Positions 1 through 4,778 of a DNA stretch of 12,566 nt are shown one piece after another (the stretch's first letter is position 1; every line of letters starts with the position of its first letter). Made by a program: the position numbers and the translations under genes. Location: positions 1 through 12,566 of the forward strand of contig JACQDG010000402.1 of NCBI GenBank assembly GCA_016201185.1, read 5' to 3'. The notes beneath the pieces were generated by a model, which saw only the letters and a list, made by a program, of their open reading frames with translations, ran no database searches and had not been told where the DNA came from. Source of the stretch: Acidobacteriota bacterium. GTDB taxonomy: Bacteria > Acidobacteriota > Terriglobia > Bryobacterales > JACQDG01.

Positions 1-241
1 CGCCAGGCACAGGCCGGCGATCACTATGGCCCAGGAAGCTGGCGTACCCGTTGGCATTCTCGGCGGCGCGCTCTTGGAAGTACTCGATGATTTCGTACTC
101 CGATTTTCCCGGCGGGATGTCGAGCGGGCGCTTCCGGCGCAGGTCGGCGGGGAGATGGGCGTAGAGGTCCTCCATCGAGGCAAGGCCCATGGAGTCGAGC
201 ATTTCTCGCCGCTCGGAATCGGACTTGGGAAGATAGCGCAT
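1..241 (-). CDS. gcvPA: glycine dehydrogenase (decarboxylating) subunit 1, N-terminal part (P-protein alpha half)
   Basis: This is the N-terminal half of the two-piece P-protein of the glycine cleavage system, a PLP enzyme that decarboxylates glycine and passes the aminomethyl group to the lipoyl arm of GcvH. About 80 residues are visible. They start MRYLPKSDSERREML, continue through LYAHLPADLRRKRPLDIP and the family-typical SEYEIIEYF and AENANGYASFLG segments, and then leave the window. The full family length is about 440-450 residues. It is the third gene of gcvT-gcvH-gcvPA, 31 bases after the gcvH stop, with no clear Shine-Dalgarno. In homologues FLG is followed by an AGVYxH-like motif; here the last nine residues (bases 2-28) do not match that motif in any frame. 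Identification is firm, but the extreme edge is doubtful. Confidence 0.9.
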   Translation of the reverse strand, partial: MRYLPKSDSERREMLDSMGLASMEDLYAHLPADLRRKRPLDIPPGKSEYEIIEYFQERAAENANGYASFLGHSDRRPVPG

Positions 242-272
242 AAGAAGAGTCAGCGGGCGTGACGGCGGTGGC

Positions 273-662
273 TCAGTGCGCGGTCTCTGCCCCGATGTAT
301 GCCTGGTAGTCGGCCGCGGTCAGCAGGCCGTCGATCTCCTGTCGGTTGGCCAGCCGGACTTTCACCAGCCAGGCGGAGCCGTGGGGGTCCTGGTTCAACT
401 GCTCGGGTGTGGAGGTGACCGTATCATTGACGGCGATCACTTCGCCGGTAACAGGAGAGTAAATATCCGAAACGGCCTTGACGCTCTCCACCGAGCCCAT
501 GGTCTTCCCGGCGGTCACCGCGGCGCCGACCTTGGGCAGTTCCACATAGACGATGTCCCCCAGCTCTTTCTGAGCGTGAAAAGTGATGCCGACGGTTCCG
601 GTATCGCCCTCCACCTTGATCCACTCGTGCTCCTTTGTGTAGCGATAATCGTCTGGGTACAC
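273..662 (-). CDS. gcvH: glycine cleavage system H protein (lipoyl carrier)
   Basis: GcvH is the small cytosolic lipoyl protein that shuttles the aminomethyl intermediate between P-, T- and L-proteins. The 129-residue product has the usual family length. It opens with YRYTKEHEW, then a GITFHAQKELGDIVYVELP block, then the lipoylation hairpin SVESVKAVSDIYSPVTGE with acceptor Lys62. The C-terminal half has the normal NxDPxGxAWLVKV pattern. The start is GTG at 662-660, chosen because the conserved N-terminus begins there and because AAGAGGTGA lies six bases upstream. That Shine-Dalgarno overlaps the gcvT stop codon, so the two genes are probably translationally coupled. All residues needed for function appear present. 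Confidence 0.96.
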   Translation of the reverse strand: MYPDDYRYTKEHEWIKVEGDTGTVGITFHAQKELGDIVYVELPKVGAAVTAGKTMGSVESVKAVSDIYSPVTGEVIAVNDTVTSTPEQLNQDPHGSAWLVKVRLANRQEIDGLLTAADYQAYIGAETAH

Positions 663-668
663 TGGCGT

Positions 669-677
669 TCACCTCTT
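669..677 (-). promoter_or_regulatory. ribosome binding site of gcvH overlapping the gcvT stop
   Basis: Read on the minus strand the bases are AAGAGGTGA, ending six bases before the GTG start of gcvH. The last three bases are the TGA stop of gcvT. The site fixes the GTG start and makes coupled translation of T- and H-protein likely. Confidence 0.75.
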
Positions 678-1781
678 GCGGGAATAGAACGGGGTCGGCG
701 CCACCTGGGCCGCCGCTGCTTGTTTCCGAATCTGGATTGCTATCATCTGCCCGACCGCAGCACGGTCCGTCGGCAAGTAGCAAAGGCCGATGTTCTTCTT
801 GAGATATGGCGCGAACGAGCCGCTGGTGACGAATCCGGCCGCCAGCCCCTCGATCAGGACCATATAGCCTTCGCGAGCGATGCCGCGGTCGCGCATTTCG
901 AAGCCGGCGAGCTTTCGTGTGGCGCCTTTCTCCTTCTGTTTCACCAGCGCGTCGCGGCCGATGAAGTCACCTTTGTCGAGCTTCACGATCCGGCCCAGGC
1001 CCGCTTCGTAGGGCGTGATGGAAGCGTCGATTTCATGGCCGTAAAGGGCCATCCTGGCCTCGAGCCGCAGCGTGTTGCGGGCCCCCAGGCCGCAGGGGCG
1101 AATGTCAAACTCTTTCCCCGCTTCCAACACCGCCCTCCAGATGCGCTCGGCCTCGTCCGGCGGAACGTAAATCTCGATCCCGTCTTCGCCGGTGTAACCG
1201 GTTCTCGCGATGAGGGCCGGCACGCCGCATACATTTCCGTGAGTGAACCAGTAATAGCGAATGCCGGCCAGGCCGATCGAGGTCAGCTTCTGCAACGTCG
1301 CCAGCGCCTGCGGGCCTTGAATGGCCAGTTGCGCGTATTTCTCGCTGGCGTATTCCACTGCAGCGTCAAAGCGATTGTTGGCGGCAATCCACTGGAAATC
1401 TTTTTTCTGGTTCGAGGCGTTGACGCACAGAAGATAGTGATGGGCAGAAAGGCGGTGCACCAGTATGTCGTCCACAAAAGTGCCCTGGGGATAAAGCAGC
1501 GCCGTGTACTGCGCCTGGTTGTCCTGTAATGGGGAAACGGCTCCGGGCGTAACCCATTCCAACAGCTCCAGCGCCTGCGACCCGCGGATCTCGATCTCCC
1601 CCATGTGGCTGACGTCGAACAGACCGACACGGGTCCGCACCGCCATGTGCTCGTCGATAATGCCGGAATACTCGACCGGCATATCCCATCCACCGAAATC
1701 GACCATCTTGGCGCCTGAGGCTCGGTGGGCGGAATGAAGAGGAGTCTTCTCGAGGGCCGCCGTGGCCCCTGCCGTTTCCAT
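669..1781 (-). CDS. gcvT: glycine cleavage system T protein (aminomethyltransferase)
   Basis: GcvT moves the methylene group from aminomethyl-lipoyl GcvH to tetrahydrofolate, releasing ammonia. The 370-residue product fits the family (about 360-370). Visible landmarks are TPLHSAHRASGAKMVDFGGW near residues 13-32, FDVSHMGE at 55-62, the VDD pair at 103-105 (essential Asp region), NASN at 121-124, ARTGYTGEDG at 192-201, the folate-side block CGLGARNTLRLEARMALYGH at 230-249, and TPYEAGLG at 256-263. The C-terminal barrel ends with TSGSFAPYLKKNIGLCYL. ATG at 1781 is used because conserved N-terminal sequence lies directly downstream; no strong Shine-Dalgarno precedes it. First gene of the operon. 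The enzyme looks intact. Confidence 0.96.
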   Translation of the reverse strand: METAGATAALEKTPLHSAHRASGAKMVDFGGWDMPVEYSGIIDEHMAVRTRVGLFDVSHMGEIEIRGSQALELLEWVTPGAVSPLQDNQAQYTALLYPQGTFVDDILVHRLSAHHYLLCVNASNQKKDFQWIAANNRFDAAVEYASEKYAQLAIQGPQALATLQKLTSIGLAGIRYYWFTHGNVCGVPALIARTGYTGEDGIEIYVPPDEAERIWRAVLEAGKEFDIRPCGLGARNTLRLEARMALYGHEIDASITPYEAGLGRIVKLDKGDFIGRDALVKQKEKGATRKLAGFEMRDRGIAREGYMVLIEGLAAGFVTSGSFAPYLKKNIGLCYLPTDRAAVGQMIAIQIRKQAAAAQVAPTPFYSRKR

Positions 1782-1813
1782 AAGCAGCGGTAAAGGGAGG
1801 CTGTTGAAAAGTC

Positions 1814-1843
1814 ACTGTAACATTGCGCCGAAGAGGGTGTCAA
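1814..1843 (-). promoter_or_regulatory. predicted sigma70-type promoter of the gcv operon
   Basis: On the minus strand there is a perfect -35 TTGACA (1843-1838), an 18-base spacer, and a -10 TACAGT (1819-1814, four of six consensus positions). Transcription would begin near 1807, leaving a leader of only about 25 bases before gcvT. That leaves no room for the glycine riboswitch found before gcvT in some other bacteria. Predicted from sequence only. Confidence 0.5.
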
Positions 1844-1854
1844 ACCAGCAGGGT

Positions 1855-1860
1855 TATCAT
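1855..1860 (+). promoter_or_regulatory. possible -10 element for the SGNH hydrolase gene
   Basis: TATCAT matches five of six -10 consensus bases and lies 30 bases before the GTG start at 1891, in the 109-base divergent intergenic region. I see no convincing -35 at the right distance, so this is weak. Confidence 0.3.
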
Positions 1861-1877
1861 AGAAAGCGTGATCGATC

Positions 1878-1882
1878 GAGGA
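1878..1882 (+). promoter_or_regulatory. ribosome binding site deciding the GTG start at 1891
   Basis: GAGGA ends eight bases before GTG 1891. It supports that start over the ATG at 1762, which lies inside gcvT on the opposite strand and would add an unlikely basic N-terminal extension before the membrane anchor. Confidence 0.6.
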
Positions 1883-1890
1883 CTCGGGGC

Positions 1891-2899
1891 GTGATCCGCC
1901 GGTTGGCGCTTTTTGCATGCGCCTTGCTCGTGGCCGACACCCTGCTGTATGCGGCCCTGCGGGTTCTCGACAGCAGCCGGATCTTCTACGACCGCTCCGG
2001 CGTCACCGCCCACCGGCTGGATTCCTGGCTGGCCGCGAGCTATGACGCCGAACTCGGCTGGGACGTCAGCCCAAAGTCCAAGAACAACCTGGGCGCCACC
2101 CGCCGGGGCGATTATCCGCCCGCGCCGGTATACCAGATCAAAGCGTTTGGCGACAGCTTCACCTTCGGCTCGGATGTGGCCGACGAGCAGGCCTGGCCGG
2201 CCCTGATCGAGCGGTTCACCGGCTGGGCGTGTCTGAATTACGCCGTCCCCGGCTACGGCCCGGATCAGGCCTACTTGAAATACCGCCGCACGGCGGTGAA
2301 AACAGAGCTCACCATCCTGGGAATTCAGGAAGAGAACATCGCGCGACTGGTGAACATCTACCGCGCCGTCTACATGGACTCCTGGGGGCCTCCCAAACCG
2401 CGGTACTTCCTCGACAGAGAGTGCTTGCGCCTGGAGCCGAATCCCGTCCCCCGGCCCGAGGACGCCCGCAGTTCTGCGACACGCGCCTTTCTTTGCGGAT
2501 CGGGCGGTGCTCGAAATTCGGCGGCGCGTCCGGCCCACCTATGACGACGAGGTGCGACGCTTCAAACTCTATCACCTCTACCAGGAATCTTCCGAAGCGT
2601 TCCAAATTATGGTCCGGTTGATCGACCGGTTCGCCGCTCTCTGCGCCGAGCGGGGGGAAAGGCCGCTCGTATTGATTTTCCCCCTGGAGCACACGGTGGA
2701 TTTGATGCGGCAATACCACCGCTGTGTTTATGAGCCCCTGGCGCGGCGGCTCGACGAGCGCCACATCCCGCACATTGACTTCGGCCCCATCTTGGCCCGT
2801 GAAGTTTATGTCCGCTATTACTTGAACTACAACGGCCACCTGTCCGCCGCCGGCAACGACCGGGTGGCGCGCGAAGTGATCCATTACGTCAGGCGGTGA
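1891..2899 (+). pseudogene. membrane-anchored SGNH/GDSL-type hydrolase, broken by one frameshift
   Basis: The first segment (1891 to about 2465) encodes a hydrophobic N-terminal anchor (residues about 5-24), then SGNH block I AFGDSFTFG with presumed nucleophile Ser89, block II NYAVPGYGPDQAY (oxyanion Asn/Gly region, residues about 116-126), and ILGIQEENIARLVNIYR. Near 2465-2480 the reading frame moves by +1. The second segment resumes as FADRAVLEIRRRV, passes LVLIFPLEH and ends with YNGHLSAAGNDRVAREV, holding the presumed catalytic His (about residue 316 of a restored 335). Removing one base near 2470 joins PEDAR directly to VLRHAPFFADRA and restores a full-length protein. The halves remain well conserved in pattern, so this is either a recent mutation or a sequencing/assembly error. 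The position two before the His is Asn where related SGNH proteins often have Asp. Probable role is ester hydrolysis or acyl/acetyl transfer on envelope or extracellular glycans; the substrate is unknown. Confidence 0.75.
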
Positions 2900-2912
2900 A
2901 GCCCGGCGGGCC

Positions 2913-2918
2913 TATAAT
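2913..2918 (+). promoter_or_regulatory. TATAAT -10 element before the alpha/beta hydrolase
   Basis: An exact TATAAT sits 23 bases before the ATG at 2942, in the 42-base gap after the SGNH gene. The -35 region is poor (CAGGCG at 17-base spacing). If used, transcription starts near 2925, just ahead of the Shine-Dalgarno, giving the hydrolase-rhodanese pair its own promoter. Confidence 0.45.
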
Positions 2919-2929
2919 TGATCTGAACG

Positions 2930-2938
2930 GAGGAGGGG
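2930..2938 (+). promoter_or_regulatory. strong ribosome binding site of the alpha/beta hydrolase
   Basis: GAGGAGGGG lies three bases before ATG 2942, with the AGGAGG core (2931-2936) five bases away. A second in-frame ATG at 2948 is also possible; both keep the signal peptide. Confidence 0.7.
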
Positions 2939-2941
2939 CAC

Positions 2942-3808
2942 ATGGCTATGGTTCATCGCATACTGGTTTTTCTAGCGCTGGCAGTAACGGCGTTGGCGCA
3001 GGGGGTCGCGCACCGCCAGGTGGAGGTCCTCGGACAGCAGATTCACTACCTGGAGGCTGGCTCGGGACCGACGGTGATCCTTCTGCACGGCCTGGGAGGC
3101 GATGCCTCCAACTGGGCGCTGACGGTGCCGGCGCTGGCGCCACGGTACCACGTCTACGTGCCGGACCAGATCGGGTTCGGGCGGTCCGACAAGCCGCTGA
3201 TCAACTATCGCGTGGCCACGCTGGTGGACTTCCTCGATCGGTTTGCGAAGAAGCTGGGGATCACGAAAGCCACGCTGGTGGGAAACTCCCTCGGCGGGTG
3301 GGTGGCTGTGGCCTACACGATCTCTCACCCCGAGCAGGTGGAGCGCCTGGTACCCGTGGACAGCGCGGGTTATTCGCCGGCGCGAACCGGCGCGAGCCGG
3401 ATCCCGCGCGAGTTGCTGCTGGCGCTCAACCCTTCTACCGTGGCCGGCATGAAGCAGGTCCTGAACCTGATTCTCTTCAACAAGGATTTAATCACCGATG
3501 AATTCGCCGAGCGAGCCTTTACCGACAAATTGCGCAAGAACGATGGTTATACGGTCAACCAGTTCATCGAGTCGATTGCGCGGGGAGAAGATTTTCTCGA
3601 TGGAAAACTGGGGGCGATCAAGACGCCGACTTTGATCATCTGGGGCCGGGAAGATGAGTTGACGCCGCTGGCCGGGGCCAAGGCCCTGGAGCAGGATATT
3701 GCCGGCTCGCGCAGCTTGATTCTCGACCGCTGCGGGCACGTGCCACAAATGGAGTGCGCCGGTGAGTTCAACGCGGGCCTGCTGAAATTCCTGAGCGGCG
3801 CAGAATGA
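2942..3808 (+). CDS. secreted alpha/beta-fold hydrolase
   Basis: The product has 288 residues and the full alpha/beta-hydrolase pattern. A Sec signal peptide (hydrophobic core about residues 7-18, likely cleaved after ALA-19) is followed by the oxyanion strand VILLHGLGG (45-53), DQIGFGRSDKP (75-85), the nucleophile elbow GNSLGG with Ser116, the acid GREDELTP with Asp238, and the base CGHVPQME with His266. The family is close to the epoxide hydrolase / C-C hydrolase / esterase branch; the substrate cannot be read from sequence. The mature protein has exactly two cysteines, Cys264 and Cys272, on either side of the catalytic His, which could form a disulfide after export. The stop codon overlaps an ATG (ATGA) that probably begins the next gene, so the hydrolase and the rhodanese are likely co-translated. 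The triad is complete, so it should be active. Confidence 0.9.
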   Translation: MAMVHRILVFLALAVTALAQGVAHRQVEVLGQQIHYLEAGSGPTVILLHGLGGDASNWALTVPALAPRYHVYVPDQIGFGRSDKPLINYRVATLVDFLDRFAKKLGITKATLVGNSLGGWVAVAYTISHPEQVERLVPVDSAGYSPARTGASRIPRELLLALNPSTVAGMKQVLNLILFNKDLITDEFAERAFTDKLRKNDGYTVNQFIESIARGEDFLDGKLGAIKTPTLIIWGREDELTPLAGAKALEQDIAGSRSLILDRCGHVPQMECAGEFNAGLLKFLSGAE

Positions 3809-3893
3809 GGGGCTTACGGCCACGATTGAAAGGGCATGTGCGCTGTTCATATGGGCGGGGTGTTGGGCTAATGCGGCCGGTCCTCAGGACCTG
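3805..3893 (+). other. frame-broken N-terminus (start and signal peptide) of the rhodanese
   Basis: ATG at 3805 overlaps the hydrolase stop (ATGA) but its frame stops at 3895 after 30 codons. The rhodanese frame, read back upstream, is open from the hydrolase end and encodes ACALFIWAGCWANAAGPQDL, a good signal-peptide core, but has no normal start codon there. Adding one base in the AAA/GGG run at 3829-3834 would join MRGLRPRLK to RACALFIWAG and give a textbook basic-hydrophobic-AxA signal peptide running straight into the rhodanese. I infer a one-base deletion or a base-calling error. An unusual ATT start at 3825, or the internal GTG at 3894, are the alternatives. Confidence 0.6.
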
Positions 3894-4685
3894 GTGACGG
3901 CGGAGTGGCTCGAGCAGCACCGCGAGGATCCGCGCGTGGTGATCGTCGACGCCCGGCCGGAGGCGGAATATGCGAAGGGCCACATCCCCGCCGCAATCCT
4001 TATCAATGCTTACGACTATATGGTGGATTCGACGCCGGAGGGAGAAAGAGCTTTCCATGGGTGGCTGGCGGAGACTTTTAGCCGCGCCGGCATCGGCCCG
4101 CGAGATCAGGTCATTATCTACGAGAACAAGCTCGGCATGCGGGCGGCGCGGGCTTATTGGATGCTGCGCTACGCCGGCCACTCCAACGCGTCCCTGCTGG
4201 AAGGCGGCCTGGAAGCCTGGCGGGGCAAGCAGTTGCCCGTTTCAACAGCGCCACCGGCGCCCCGGCCCGCCACGCATGTTAGGGTCCGGCCCCAGAAGCA
4301 GTGGATGGCGACTGCCCAGGAAATAGCGGCTGAATTGAAAGACCCGCGAGTCATGATCCTTGATGTCAGGACCCGAGGGGAGTATGACGGCAAGAGTGGC
4401 TCAGCGGATTGCGCGCGGCAGGGCCGCATCCCCGGCGCTGTCTGGATCGAGTGGACGCATTTCATGACCGCGGATAGCTCGTCGTTTGATTCCACGGAAA
4501 AGTTGCGCGCCCTGCTCTCCCAAAACGGCATCACGCCCGACAAGCAGATTGTGACTTACTGCCACCGGGGCGCCAGGGCGGCCGCTGCCTGGGCGGCGCT
4601 CGAGAATCTAGGCTTTCGCCACCTCAAGAACTACGCTGGCTCCTGGCACGACTGGGCGGCAAAGAAGGACCTGCCTGCCGAATAG
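3894..4685 (+). CDS. two-domain rhodanese (sulfurtransferase), probably exported
   Basis: Rhodaneses of this type transfer sulfane sulfur from thiosulfate or 3-mercaptopyruvate to thiophilic acceptors. Two tandem rhodanese domains are visible. The N-terminal one (VVIVDARPEAEYAKGHIPAA, later IIYENKLGMRAARAYWMLR and LLEGGLEAW) is the catalytically silent structural domain. The C-terminal one (VMILDVRTRGEYDG, GRIPGAVWIEW) carries the active-site loop TYCHRGARAAAAW with the persulfide-forming Cys223, counted from the GTG at 3894. That GTG gives the longest product with a standard start codon in the current frame, but conserved sequence (GPQDLVTAEW) begins slightly upstream, and a signal peptide lies out of frame with the ATG at 3805. 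If that break is an error, the true gene is 3805-4685, about 293 residues, and secreted. The loop CHRGAR differs from the classical CRKGVT and CGSGVT loops, so the preferred sulfur donor is not predictable. Confidence 0.88.
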   Translation: MTAEWLEQHREDPRVVIVDARPEAEYAKGHIPAAILINAYDYMVDSTPEGERAFHGWLAETFSRAGIGPRDQVIIYENKLGMRAARAYWMLRYAGHSNASLLEGGLEAWRGKQLPVSTAPPAPRPATHVRVRPQKQWMATAQEIAAELKDPRVMILDVRTRGEYDGKSGSADCARQGRIPGAVWIEWTHFMTADSSSFDSTEKLRALLSQNGITPDKQIVTYCHRGARAAAAWAALENLGFRHLKNYAGSWHDWAAKKDLPAE

Positions 4686-4742
4686 TGGGCGCGGCACCAC
4701 CATCGTGGGGGCGAAGTTGCTTTCCTCACGAAATCAATTCAG

Positions 4743-4772
4743 TTGGCGGCCGGCGCCACACTGCAGTACACT
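4743..4772 (+). promoter_or_regulatory. possible promoter for the GMC dehydrogenase pair
   Basis: TTGGCG (4743-4748), an 18-base spacer and TACACT (4767-4772) each match four of six consensus positions. The predicted start of transcription, 6-7 bases after the -10, falls at the GTG start codon at 4779. This would make the mRNA nearly or fully leaderless, consistent with the lack of any Shine-Dalgarno before that codon. Speculative. Confidence 0.3.
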
Positions 4773-4778
4773 CTTCAC

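Noticed and set aside
276..1529. Long plus-strand open frame of 417 codons
   Set aside because: It is antisense to gcvH and gcvT, both certain genes; its protein has no recognisable motif and long antisense frames are expected at this GC content.
1762..1890. ATG at 1762 as the start of the SGNH gene
   Set aside because: It lies inside gcvT on the other strand and upstream of both predicted promoters; GTG 1891 has a well-spaced GAGGA and begins right at the membrane anchor.
2901..2911. Small hairpin GCCC/GGGC after the SGNH gene
   Set aside because: Four-base stem with a three-base loop and no T-run; too short to call a terminator.
3805..3897. A separate 30-codon peptide gene from the ATG overlapping the hydrolase stop
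   Set aside because: The downstream part is Arg/Gly-rich with no pattern, while the rhodanese frame over the same bases gives a signal peptide core. A one-base error explains it better.
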